Shown here piece after piece: positions 6,359 through 15,724 of a DNA stretch of 64,000 bases (the first letter of the stretch is position 1; the number at the start of each line of letters is the position of its first letter). The stretch lies in assembly GCF_902499335.1 (NCBI RefSeq), contig NZ_CABVQK010000024.1, forward strand, positions 1 through 64,000, read 5' to 3'. Under the pieces are notes generated by a model. That model made no database searches. It saw only the letters and a list, made by a program, of their open reading frames with translations, and had not been told where the DNA came from. The stretch is from Burkholderia lata. Its GTDB lineage: Bacteria > Pseudomonadota > Gammaproteobacteria > Burkholderiales > Burkholderiaceae. The translations under genes were made by a program, and so were the position numbers.

Positions 6359-8731
6359 ATGTCCTCCTCCTTCGCCGCGCGGTCGTCGCGTGGCCGGCTC
6401 GCGCTCGCATGCGCGGCTGCTTTCGCGTGGCCTGCCGCCCATGCGGCCTCGACGGACGATGCGCGTGGCGCCACCGCGAGCGGTGGCGTCGAGCGTCCCG
6501 CCGATGCCGCCGCACCCGCTTCGGCCGCTGCGGCCGTCGCAACCGCGCCGCCGGCGCCGGCGGGCGAAACGCTGACCGCCGTCAGCGTGACCGCGCAGCG
6601 GCAACCGGTCGATCCGGACACGCCGGCCGTTGTCACGTCGATCACGCGCGAGCAGATCGAGTCGCACACCAACGTCACCACCGAGGACGCGCTGAAGTAC
6701 GCGCCGAACCTGATGGTCCGCAAGCGCTATATCGGCGACCGCAACAGCGTGTTCGCCGGCCGCGACTTCAACGAACTGCAGAGCGCGCGCGGGCTCGTCT
6801 ACGCCGACGGCGTGCTGCTGTCGAACCTGCTCGGCTCGAGCTACGCGTACCCGCCGCGCTGGTCGCTGATTCCGCCTGACGATATCGCGCGCGTCGACGT
6901 GCTCTATGGCCCCTTTTCCGCGCTGTATCCGGGCAACTCGATCGGCTCCACCGTGCTGCTCACGACGCGCCGCCCGGAAAAGCTCGAGGCGTCGCTGTCG
7001 ACGCAGTTCTTTACGCAGCGCTACCACGACGGCTACGGATTCGCGGACAGCTTCGGCGGCAATCACCAGACCGCGCGGATCGCGAACCGCGTCGGCCGGT
7101 TCTGGTTCGCGCTGTCGCTCGACCGGCTCGAGAACAACGGTCAGCCGATGCAGTACGCGAGCCCCAATTCGGCGTACAACCCGAAGCTCGGCGCCGCCGT
7201 GCCGGTGACGGGCGCTGCGACCGACATCGGGCCCAACGGTCGGCCGCGGACGATCGTCGGCGCGCAGACGATCGAGCGGACCGAGCAGCTCAACGAGACG
7301 GTCCGGATGGGCTATGCGTTCACCGACCACGTCGATGCGACGCTCACGCTCGGGCATTGGGAGAACCATTACCGGCAGCACGGCGAGACCTTCCTGCGCG
7401 ATGCGGCCGGCAATCCGGTCTACGGCGGCAACGTGTCGATCGGTGGCCAGAACATGACCGTCGCGCCGAACGCATTCGCGCCGCAGCGCGGCGACCAGGA
7501 AAACTGGCTGTACGCGCTCGGCCTGAACGGCCGGCTCGATTCCGGCTGGCGCCTGTCGGGCGTCGTGTCCGCGTACGACGTGTCGCGCGACGTGCAGCGC
7601 TCGGCGTCAACCGTGCAGGGCGGCGCAGGCACGCTGTTCCAGGGCGACGGCACCGGCTGGCGCACGCTCGACCTGAAGGCCGAGGCGCCGGAAGTGAAGG
7701 GCCATACGTTCACGTTCGGTTACCACTACGACAACTACTTCCTGCGCAACGTCACGTACAACACGGCCGACTGGCTGGCCGGGCCGACCACGTCACTGTC
7801 GAGCATCTATCGCGGCGATACGCGTACGCAGGCGCTGTTCGGGCAGGACGCGTGGCGCTTCGCGCCGGGCTGGCTCGCGACGCTGGGGCTGCGCTACGAG
7901 CGTTGGGATGCGTACGGCGGCGCGCTCGGCAACGCGAGCGGCACGCTCGGCTATGCGGACCGCAGCGCGAATGCGCTGTCGCCGAAGGTCGCGTTGCAAT
8001 GGGATGCGACCGACGTCTGGCGCTTCCGGCTGTCGTTTGCGACCGGCACGCGTTTCCCGACGGTCGGCGAACTGTTCCAGGGCACGATCTCGAACAACGC
8101 GATCGTCAACAACAACCCGAACCTGCGGCCGGAAAAGGCGATCGACTGGGACTTCACGGCCGAACGCGACGTGGGCGTCGGCGTCGTGCGCGCCAGCGTA
8201 TTCCAGAGCGATCTGCGCGATTCGATCTACAGCCAGACGACGGTGTCGGGCGCGACGACGGTGACCAACATCTCGAACGTCGATCGCGTGCGCGTGCGCG
8301 GCGTCGAACTCGCGTTCAGCGGCGAGAACGTCGGGCTGCGCGGGCTCAGTCTCGACGCGAACGTGTCGGCGAGCAATGCGCAGATCCTCGCCGATGCGGC
8401 GAATCCCGCGTATGTCGGCTCGCGCTTTCCGCGGATTCCGCGCATGCGTGCGAACCTGCTCGCGTCGTATCGCTTCGACGAGCACTGGCTTGCGAGCGTC
8501 GGCGTGCGCTACTCGGGCCGCCAGTTCAACACGCTCGACAACAGCGACGTGAACCCGGACGTCTACGGCGGCACGAGCTCGTTCACGGTCGTCGACCTGA
8601 AGGCGCGCTACCGCCTCGACCGGCACTGGACCACGTCGGTCGGCATCGACAACCTGACGGACCGCCGCTACTACGTGTTCCACCCGTATCCGGGCCGTAC
8701 TTTCTATGGAGAACTGAAATGGTCGCTGTGA
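6359..8731 (+). CDS. TonB-dependent outer-membrane receptor, probably for a copper complex
   Basis: A 790-aa receptor: signal peptide (residues ~1-29), TonB-box-like LTAVSVTAQ near 60, a plug domain at about 75-185 (TEDALKYAPNLMVRKR, YADGVLLSNLLG), then a 22-strand barrel with the usual LRPEKAIDWDFTAERD and YYVFHPYPGRTFYGELKW end motifs. It imports a ligand using TonB-ExbBD energy. Ligand assignment to copper rests on the CruR-type ORF upstream and the Cys-rich partners downstream, not on residues in the receptor. AGGAA lies about 8 bases before the ATG. It overlaps the next gene by 13 bp, implying translational coupling. Confidence 0.88.
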   Translation: MSSSFAARSSRGRLALACAAAFAWPAAHAASTDDARGATASGGVERPADAAAPASAAAAVATAPPAPAGETLTAVSVTAQRQPVDPDTPAVVTSITREQIESHTNVTTEDALKYAPNLMVRKRYIGDRNSVFAGRDFNELQSARGLVYADGVLLSNLLGSSYAYPPRWSLIPPDDIARVDVLYGPFSALYPGNSIGSTVLLTTRRPEKLEASLSTQFFTQRYHDGYGFADSFGGNHQTARIANRVGRFWFALSLDRLENNGQPMQYASPNSAYNPKLGAAVPVTGAATDIGPNGRPRTIVGAQTIERTEQLNETVRMGYAFTDHVDATLTLGHWENHYRQHGETFLRDAAGNPVYGGNVSIGGQNMTVAPNAFAPQRGDQENWLYALGLNGRLDSGWRLSGVVSAYDVSRDVQRSASTVQGGAGTLFQGDGTGWRTLDLKAEAPEVKGHTFTFGYHYDNYFLRNVTYNTADWLAGPTTSLSSIYRGDTRTQALFGQDAWRFAPGWLATLGLRYERWDAYGGALGNASGTLGYADRSANALSPKVALQWDATDVWRFRLSFATGTRFPTVGELFQGTISNNAIVNNNPNLRPEKAIDWDFTAERDVGVGVVRASVFQSDLRDSIYSQTTVSGATTVTNISNVDRVRVRGVELAFSGENVGLRGLSLDANVSASNAQILADAANPAYVGSRFPRIPRMRANLLASYRFDEHWLASVGVRYSGRQFNTLDNSDVNPDVYGGTSSFTVVDLKARYRLDRHWTTSVGIDNLTDRRYYVFHPYPGRTFYGELKWSL

Positions 8732-9987
8732 GATCGCTCGCGGCAGGCGGCGCGCTGTGGTTCGCGTTGCTGTCGCCAGCCGGTGCGCACGATGCGCACG
8801 ACGTGCCGAAGGCCGCTGATTCGCACGCCGCGCACATGGGCATGCAGGCCGCGCCCGCGCAGCAGAAGCAGCCGCTCGCGACGGGGGCCGCATTCGACAC
8901 GCATCATCGGCTATGGGTCGCGTGGGTCGAGGGCGCGCACGTCATCGTCGCGCACTCCGACGACGCGGGCCGCACGCTGTCCGTGCCCGTCACCGTCAAC
9001 GCGATGCCGGAGCCGATCTACACGAGCGCCGAGAATCGCCCGAAGATCGCGACGAGTCCGGACGGGCGTGCGGTGTACGTGTCGTGGTCGATGCCGCTCG
9101 ATGCGCCGTACACGGGCATGGTGCGCTTCGCGCGATCGCTCGATGGTGGCGCGACCTGGAGCGTGCCCGTGACCGTGCATCGCGACCGGCAGGCCATCAC
9201 GCACCGCTTCGACATGATGGCCGTCGATCCGGCCGGCAATATCGCGATCGCGTGGATCGACAAGCGCGATCTCGTTGCGGCGAAGGCGGCGGGGCAGGCG
9301 TACGAAGGCGCGGCTGTCTACTATGCGGTATCGCGCGACGGCGGCGCGTCGTTCGAAGCCGAACGCAAGGTGACCGACCACACGTGTGAATGCTGCCGCA
9401 TCGCAATGGCGATCGATTCGGCCGGACGTATCGAGGCCGCGTGGCGCAACGTGTTTCCGGGGCAGATCCGCGATCATGCGCTCGCCGTATTGCCTGTAAC
9501 TGCGTCGGAGCAGGTCGTACCGGTGCGCGCGACGTTCTCGAACTGGCACGTCGAGGCGTGCCCCGAGCACGGGCCGGCGCTGGCGATCACACCGGACGGC
9601 ACGCGCCATCTCGCCTGGTTCGGCGTGGTCGACGGTCGGGCTGACGTGTTCTATTCGCGCATCGGCGCCGATGGCGAGCCGCGCGGCACGCCGTGGGCAT
9701 TCGGCGCGAATCCCGCCGCGCCCGGTGAGCAGGCGTCGCATGCGGCGCTCGTCGCGCGCGGCGATGTCGTGTGGCTCGCATGGAAGGCGTTCGACGGCGA
9801 CACGATGCAGATCAAGCTGCGCCGGTCGGACGATCGCGGCGAGCGCTGGTCGGCACCGCGCGTGATCGCAGCGACGTCGGGTGCAAGCGACAACCCGCAA
9901 TTGCTCGACGATGCAGGGCGAATCTATCTGTCGTGGCGCACGCGTAACGACGGCTATCGGCTGATCGCAGTGGAGGAGGTGAAATGA
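8719..9987 (+). CDS. Exported BNR-repeat (sialidase-fold) protein with CxCC motif
   Basis: A 422-aa predicted periplasmic protein. The signal peptide covers ~23 residues, followed by a His/Met-rich strip (HDAHD, HAAHMGMQ) resembling copper-binding segments. A six-bladed propeller is suggested by Asp-box repeats (SLDGGATWS, SRDGGASFE, SDDRGERWS). A C223-E-C225-C226 motif and C281/H284 (ACPEHGP) provide likely metal or redox sites. Catalytic residues of true sialidases are not evident, so the common label exo-alpha-sialidase is probably wrong for function. The start at 8719 is inside the end of the receptor gene, with GGAGAA just before it. Its stop overlaps the next ATG. Confidence 0.8.
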   Translation: MVAVRSLAAGGALWFALLSPAGAHDAHDVPKAADSHAAHMGMQAAPAQQKQPLATGAAFDTHHRLWVAWVEGAHVIVAHSDDAGRTLSVPVTVNAMPEPIYTSAENRPKIATSPDGRAVYVSWSMPLDAPYTGMVRFARSLDGGATWSVPVTVHRDRQAITHRFDMMAVDPAGNIAIAWIDKRDLVAAKAAGQAYEGAAVYYAVSRDGGASFEAERKVTDHTCECCRIAMAIDSAGRIEAAWRNVFPGQIRDHALAVLPVTASEQVVPVRATFSNWHVEACPEHGPALAITPDGTRHLAWFGVVDGRADVFYSRIGADGEPRGTPWAFGANPAAPGEQASHAALVARGDVVWLAWKAFDGDTMQIKLRRSDDRGERWSAPRVIAATSGASDNPQLLDDAGRIYLSWRTRNDGYRLIAVEEVK

Positions 9988-10466
9988 AGCGGCTGATTGC
10001 ATTGCTGGGCATCGTGCTCGCGAGCGTGCCGGCGTGGGCCGGCGGCGAGCTTCAGCCGCTGCGCGCGGCCGACGTCGCGCACCTGTATGCGACCGCGCAC
10101 GAGCGGCCGCTGGCGGTCGAGATCTGGTCGCTCGATTGCGGATACTGTCGCGAGAACGCCGCGCATCTGGTCGCGTGGCAGCGCCGTCATCCGGACGTGC
10201 AGCTCGCGATGGTTGCGATGGATGCATACGACGACAATGGTGCGGCGATTTCGCAGGCGCTCGCGCAGATGAACTTGCCGCCACAGGTCGCGCAGTACGC
10301 GAACGCGGAGCCGATGCCCGAGCGTCTGCGGGCGGTGCTCGATGCGGGATGGCGAGGGGAGATGCCGCGCACCGTGTGGATCGGGCGCGATGGCGTACGC
10401 GAAGCGCGCAGCGGATTGCTGACGGCCGACGTGCTCGACGGCTGGTTGCAGCGCGCGAAGCGCTGA
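9984..10466 (+). CDS. Periplasmic thioredoxin-fold protein (CGYC)
   Basis: A 160-aa exported thioredoxin-like protein. The signal peptide (MKRLIALLGIVLASVPAWA) is followed by a compact Trx fold with redox pair C52-G-Y-C55 (WSLDCGYCRENAAH). It starts in an ATGA overlap with the BNR gene. A role in keeping the neighbouring CxCC protein reduced, or in copper handling like TlpA/ScoI proteins, fits the operon. The family cannot be named more precisely than TlpA/DsbE-like. Confidence 0.82.
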   Translation: MKRLIALLGIVLASVPAWAGGELQPLRAADVAHLYATAHERPLAVEIWSLDCGYCRENAAHLVAWQRRHPDVQLAMVAMDAYDDNGAAISQALAQMNLPPQVAQYANAEPMPERLRAVLDAGWRGEMPRTVWIGRDGVREARSGLLTADVLDGWLQRAKR

Positions 10467-10545
10467 ACGGGCCGGCGGCGCGCGGCGAACGGGTCGCGCG
10501 CCGGCCTGATGCGAAAACGCGCCCGAAGGCGCGTGGAGAGAAGCG

Positions 10546-10800
10546 TCAGGCCGCTCGCTTGAATAGCCGGATCACGAACAGCAGGATCACAGCCCCGACG
10601 ACCGCGACGATCACCGAACCGATGAAGCCGCTGCCGACGCTGATGCCGAGTATCCCGGCGAGCCAGCCGCCGATCACTGCGCCGACGATCCCGACGATGA
10701 TGTCGACGATCAGCCCGAAGCCGCCGCCCTTGACGAGCAAGCCGGCAAGCCAGCCGGCGATCGCGCCGATGATGAGCCACATAATCAAGCCATGAGTCAT
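10546..10800 (-). CDS. GlsB/YeaQ/YmgE family stress-response membrane protein
   Basis: An 84-aa inner-membrane protein with three glycine-rich transmembrane helices (LIMWLIIGAIAGWLAGLL, GLIVDIIVGIVGAVIGGW, SGFIGSVIVAVVGAVILLFV) and a short basic tail. This is the transglycosylase-associated/YeaQ family, stress-linked in many bacteria but biochemically unassigned. The ATG at 10800 has GGAGAG about 7 bases upstream; the longer in-frame ORF lacks such a site. It converges with the thioredoxin gene and is monocistronic. Confidence 0.88.
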   Translation of the reverse strand: MTHGLIMWLIIGAIAGWLAGLLVKGGGFGLIVDIIVGIVGAVIGGWLAGILGISVGSGFIGSVIVAVVGAVILLFVIRLFKRAA

Positions 10801-11062
10801 GGTGATTCTCTCCTTGTGTTGTGTCGAATGACCGGACGTCGGCTGTGTCGCCGCAAGCTGAATGAAGGCGGCATCGCGACCCGCCGCGCCGCCCACGCAA
10901 TGTAACGCGATAGACGGGTCGGAATCGTTAAGTAATGTTATGCACCCTTAACGGGATTTTCCAGGGAATTCGTCTGCGTACGGCGAGGCTCGCGCGCGGA
11001 CGATGCGCGATGAAATGTATCTGTAATGAATGGCCGCCGATGACGTCGGTCGGCCCTGAGCG

Positions 11063-11275
11063 TCATCCTTCGTGTATTGGCGCCTGAATGCCGGCGTCGG
11101 GCAATCCGTCGCTGGCGTCCGCGATCAGACGTGCGACGGTCACTGCATCGCCGATCGCCTCGATCGACAGCAGGGCGAAGCGGGCGAGAAAGAGCGACGC
11201 ATCGGCTTCGCCGATCCGCGTCATCGTGCGGCACAGGTCGGTGTAGAGGGTGTCGCGTTCGGTATCCGTCATCAT
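11063..11275 (-). CDS. Small DUF2783-like protein coupled to a flavin monooxygenase
   Basis: A 70-aa acidic, helical protein (MMTDTERDTLYTDLCRTMTR) ending in GIQAPIHEG. Its start overlaps the monooxygenase stop (ATGA-type overlap), and AGGAG lies about 5 bases upstream. Small DUF2783 proteins occur directly behind FAD-dependent MhpA-like hydroxylases, so a helper role for that enzyme is plausible; no function is established. The family call is from context and general similarity. Confidence 0.65.
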   Translation of the reverse strand: MMTDTERDTLYTDLCRTMTRIGEADASLFLARFALLSIEAIGDAVTVARLIADASDGLPDAGIQAPIHEG

Positions 11276-13005
11276 GCGGTCTCCTGAGGATCGGTTGACG
11301 CGCACGGACAAAGGGCGCGTTCGAGTGCAGCGCTCACGTCGCCGGCGCGAGCGTCGTGCCAGCGGCCGAGTACGTGACCGTCCGGCCGCACGAGATAGGC
11401 GGTGCCGTCGCGCGCGCCGTACATGTCGAACAGCCGGCCGTCGTCGTCGTGGCCGCCGCAGGCCGGTTGCCGCGGTGCCGCATGCCGTGCGAGCGTGACG
11501 AGCGCGAACGGTATCCGTGCAGCCTGCAGGCGCCGTTCGAGATCGACGAGCGTCGGATCGGGCACGCCGTCGGACGTGAAGCAGAACGCGGTGAAGCGCG
11601 GGGCGACGAGATCGGTCAGGTGGCCGTGGCGCATGTCGCTGCCGTGCGCCTCGTACAGCATCAGCGGGCATTCGGCGAGCACCGTGCCGGGCGCGGGGCC
11701 GGCAGCAAACGTGTCGCGTTCGGCTGCGTTGAGCGACGATGTCGCATAGGCGATGGCGGTCGTCTGGCGCGGATTGATCAGCGAACGCAGCGCCGGATGC
11801 CGGACCGCGAGCGACAGCACGGCCTTGCGCATCAGTTCGAAGGCAAACGACGGCGGCGCCATGAACTCGGTGCTCTTCGTGCCGTAGCGCAGGTTCTCGT
11901 GTGTCGCGAACACGCGTTCGTCCGAGTAGCTGTCGAGCAGCGCGTCCGATACAAGGCCGCGAATCACGTACGCGAGCTTCCATGCAAGGTTGTCGGCATC
12001 GTCGATGCCCGAATTCGCGCCGCGCACGCCGAAGATCGGCACGAGATGCGCGGCGTCGCCGCAGAACAGCACGCGGCCGTGCCGGTAGCGTTCGAGCGTC
12101 AGCGCGTTCGCCTTGTAGATCGTGATCCAGATCGGCGACCAGTCGCCGCGCTCACCCATCATGTCGAGCAGGTCCTGCACGCGCGGGATCACGTTCCCCG
12201 GCTTCACGGCCGCTTCGGGATCCTCATCGTCGCGCAACTGGTAGTCGATCCGCCACACGTTGTCGGGCTGCTTGTGGACGAGCACCGTCGAGCCCGGGTT
12301 CGACGACGGATCGAAGTACGCGAGCCGTTCGGTCGGCCGGTCGCTGTCGAGCGCGATGTCGACGATCACGTAGCGGCCCTCGTAGCTCGTGCCCTGGAGC
12401 GACAGGCCGAGCGCGTCGCGCATCGTGCTGCGTCCGCCGTCGCACGCGACGACCCAGTCGGCGTCGAGCGCGTAGCCGCCGAGCGGCGTGTCGACGTCGA
12501 GGCGCACACCGTCCGGTTGCCGGGTAACACCGGTGACTTTCGCCTGCCAGCGGATCTCGATGAGTTCGGGGCGGCGCAGCGCGGCGTCGAGCAGGAACTG
12601 CTCGATGTGGTACTGCGCGAGATTCACCATCGGCGGCAGCTTCTGGTTTTCGTCCTGCGGCATCGTGAAATGCAGCACTTCGTCGCGACGGTAGAAGCTG
12701 CGTCCGCCGGTCCACGGCAGCCCCGTGCGCAGGAAGTCGTCGAGTGCGCCGAGCCGCTCGATGATCTCGAGGCTGCGCCGCGAGATGCAGATGGCGCGGC
12801 TGCCGTGGCAGACCGCGTCGTCGGCTTCGATCAGCACGCTGCGGATGCCGTGGTTCGCGAGGCCGAGCGCGACGGCCAGGCCGACGGGGCCGCCGCCGAC
12901 GATCGCCACGCGATGCCGGTGCGTATCGATACCGTCGTCGCAGGCCGGCAGATGCGGGGGATGGCGCTCGGCGACGAACGGGTAGGGCTTGAAGTCGATA
13001 TCCAT
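11272..13005 (-). CDS. FAD-dependent aromatic-ring monooxygenase, MhpA/phenol-hydroxylase-like
   Basis: A 577-aa class A flavoprotein hydroxylase. Motifs in order: the dinucleotide fold VAIVGGGPVGLAVALGL from about residue 33, the DG motif ACDGGRSTMRDALG, and the GD motif VLFCGDAAHLVPIFGVRG, followed by the NSGIDDADNLAWKL helix. The C-terminal ~150 residues are a thioredoxin-like domain usual in 3-(3-hydroxyphenyl)propionate and resorcinol hydroxylases. It would hydroxylate a phenolic substrate with NAD(P)H and O2; the substrate cannot be inferred. It lies between a LuxR-type regulator (upstream, same strand) and the 70-aa partner gene. No ring-cleavage gene is nearby, which leaves the pathway open. 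Confidence 0.88.
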   Translation of the reverse strand: MDIDFKPYPFVAERHPPHLPACDDGIDTHRHRVAIVGGGPVGLAVALGLANHGIRSVLIEADDAVCHGSRAICISRRSLEIIERLGALDDFLRTGLPWTGGRSFYRRDEVLHFTMPQDENQKLPPMVNLAQYHIEQFLLDAALRRPELIEIRWQAKVTGVTRQPDGVRLDVDTPLGGYALDADWVVACDGGRSTMRDALGLSLQGTSYEGRYVIVDIALDSDRPTERLAYFDPSSNPGSTVLVHKQPDNVWRIDYQLRDDEDPEAAVKPGNVIPRVQDLLDMMGERGDWSPIWITIYKANALTLERYRHGRVLFCGDAAHLVPIFGVRGANSGIDDADNLAWKLAYVIRGLVSDALLDSYSDERVFATHENLRYGTKSTEFMAPPSFAFELMRKAVLSLAVRHPALRSLINPRQTTAIAYATSSLNAAERDTFAAGPAPGTVLAECPLMLYEAHGSDMRHGHLTDLVAPRFTAFCFTSDGVPDPTLVDLERRLQAARIPFALVTLARHAAPRQPACGGHDDDGRLFDMYGARDGTAYLVRPDGHVLGRWHDARAGDVSAALERALCPCASTDPQETA

Positions 13006-13169
13006 CGTTGGCTTCCAGGGGAGTGCGGTTCGACGTGCACGCGCGCCGGGGCAACGCGTGCAGGCTGTCGACGCAGTATGGAAGCCGGGCGGAACTCCGC
13101 TGTCCCCATTCCGGGTACAGCAAGCCGACCGGGATTTACCCCGATTCGGTCGTCACGGGCCGGTTCGGT

Positions 13170-13979
13170 TCAGGGCTGCAGGCAGAGCGCGAACAGCTGG
13201 CGCTGGCTCGAGATGCCCAGGCGCCGGTACGCGCGCTTCTGGTACGTGACGACGCTCGACGTCTTCACGCCGATCATTTCGCCGATCTCGTGCGCGGTCT
13301 GGCCTTCGAGCACGCCGCGCAGCACGTCGAGTTCGCGCTTGGACAGCGCCGGGCATGCGCTGCGCAGCCGTGCGAGCATCTGTTGCGGGATACCGATCTG
13401 CGCCGCACCGGCGAGTGCGTAGTGATGCTTCGCGGCCTGCGCGATCAGTGGCGCAAGCGCCTCGATCTCCGCGATCTCACGCGGCTGGAATGCGCCGCTG
13501 CGATGCGCGCGGTACAAATTGATCGACAGCCAGCTCGCATCGTTGGGCTGCATCAGCAACGACAGCCGGTCGGACACGTCGGGGCCGCGGTAGCAGGCCG
13601 CGCGATACGCTTCATGATCGATCTCGTCGCCGGCCTGCTGGTGCAGCAGCAGGTCGTGGCGACGCGTGCCGCGATGCGCGCTCGACACGATCGTCTGGTT
13701 GCCGTCGAGCGCGTAGAAGTGCCGCGCGTAGGTGTCGGCGACGTCGCGCAGGTAACGGCCGCCGCGATGGTCGGCGACGGATAGCGTGCGCGGGCGGTTG
13801 CCGAACTCGTACGCGAAGATCGTGCATTGCGTGACCGACAGCGCGCCGTCGAACAGCTTCAGCACTTCGGCCGCGAATGCGTTCGGTTCGCTGTCGCCGA
13901 TCGCTGCGACGAGGCGCGTCGCACGCGATACGTCCAGTTGCCCGGTGAGGTTCGGTCGCTCGAGACGCCAGGTGCGCAT
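13170..13979 (-). CDS. LuxR-family transcriptional regulator
   Basis: A 269-aa regulator. The C-terminal ~60 residues form a GerE/LuxR helix-turn-helix (KRELDVLRGVLEGQTAHEIG, then KTSSVVTYQKRAYRRLGIS). The N-terminal ~190 residues have no receiver phosphorylation pattern and no obvious acyl-homoserine-lactone pocket signature, so it is a sensor domain of unknown ligand. The start at 13979 (MRTWRLERPN) is chosen because upstream in-frame sequence runs towards the tRNA terminator without a ribosome site. It lies 164 bp upstream of the flavin monooxygenase on the same strand and probably controls it. Confidence 0.85.
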   Translation of the reverse strand: MRTWRLERPNLTGQLDVSRATRLVAAIGDSEPNAFAAEVLKLFDGALSVTQCTIFAYEFGNRPRTLSVADHRGGRYLRDVADTYARHFYALDGNQTIVSSAHRGTRRHDLLLHQQAGDEIDHEAYRAACYRGPDVSDRLSLLMQPNDASWLSINLYRAHRSGAFQPREIAEIEALAPLIAQAAKHHYALAGAAQIGIPQQMLARLRSACPALSKRELDVLRGVLEGQTAHEIGEMIGVKTSSVVTYQKRAYRRLGISSQRQLFALCLQP

Positions 13980-14107
13980 GATGCTCGGAAAGGGCGGGGT
14001 GATCCGTCGATTGTAATCGGCGGGGTGCGGCGCGGGAGTCGGGTGATGCCCGCAAGCAGAGCGGACGCGGGCAGAAGGAGCGGCACACGATTCGGTGCCC
14101 GGAATGA

Positions 14108-14143
14108 GAAAAGGGCTGACAAGCAATGCTTGTCAGCCCTTTA
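14108..14143 (-). terminator. Intrinsic terminator of tRNA-Thr
   Basis: A 15-bp perfect inverted repeat (AAGGGCTGACAAGCA and its complement, one base apart) lies directly behind the tRNA on the minus strand and ends in TTTTC. Confidence 0.88.
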
Positions 14144-14148
14144 TAACT

Positions 14149-14224
14149 TGGTGCCGGAGATAGGAGTCGAACCTACGACCTTCGCATTACGAATGCGCTG
14201 CTCTACCAACTGAGCTACACCGGC
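14149..14224 (-). tRNA. tRNA-Thr (anticodon CGT)
   Basis: A 76-nt cloverleaf on the minus strand: acceptor GCCGGTG, loop TTCGTAA giving anticodon CGU (threonine ACG codons), T loop TTCGACT, discriminator A and encoded CCA. It closely resembles E. coli thrW. U6-U67 and G27-A43 are unpaired in this copy. Confidence 0.97.
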
Positions 14225-14238
14225 ATCAGAGAAACGAA

Positions 14239-14268
14239 ATTATAAGGTGAAATCTGAGACCTTGGCAA
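14239..14268 (-). promoter_or_regulatory. tRNA-Thr promoter
   Basis: On the minus strand TTGCCA (14263-14268) and TATAAT (14239-14244) are spaced by 18 bp, 14 bases before the tRNA start. Confidence 0.75.
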
Positions 14269-14431
14269 TAGGTTTTGCGAATTTTTTTCAGCTTGCTGCT
14301 GCTGTTTCGCGAAACTCATCGACTCGGCAAACTTCCCGCTTCGTTTCACTGCGATACGACCCGTTGGGGTCACATCGAGAGGCGCGATTGTACGTACGTC
14401 GCGCGACACTGTCTAGTGCTGCAGTGCAAAT

Positions 14432-15445
<1,014 letters not shown>

Positions 15446-15658
15446 GACAGACTCCAGAAGGCCAAAGAATCCTTGAATGGCCGCAATTTTACCCGTCGTG
15501 CCTCCCGTGCCGCCGGGTTTTTTCGTCCGGTTACATGGCCGGGCGGCCGGGCCGGCCCGGTTTCCGGTGGTGGAAACCGGCGCGACGCGCTTTGCAGCGG
15601 CGGCAGGCGCCGCGGTCAGACCCCGCGATTGTGCCCGGTTCCAGCAGTATTCGCACAA

Positions 15659-15695
15659 TAAAAAAGCCGGTGCCGCGACGTGCGGCACCGGCTGT
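15659..15695 (-). terminator. Intrinsic terminator of pepN
   Basis: A 12-bp perfect stem AGCCGGTGCCGC/GCGGCACCGGCT with a 5-base loop, followed on the minus strand by a run of six T bases. Confidence 0.92.
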
Positions 15696-15724
15696 ATCGC
15701 GCAGGCGCGATGCGGGCGATGGCG

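Noticed and set aside
7357..8718. Long N-terminal extension of the BNR protein through the TonB receptor gene
   Set aside because: The upstream part is an out-of-frame reading of the receptor; a signal peptide and ribosome site support the start at 8719.
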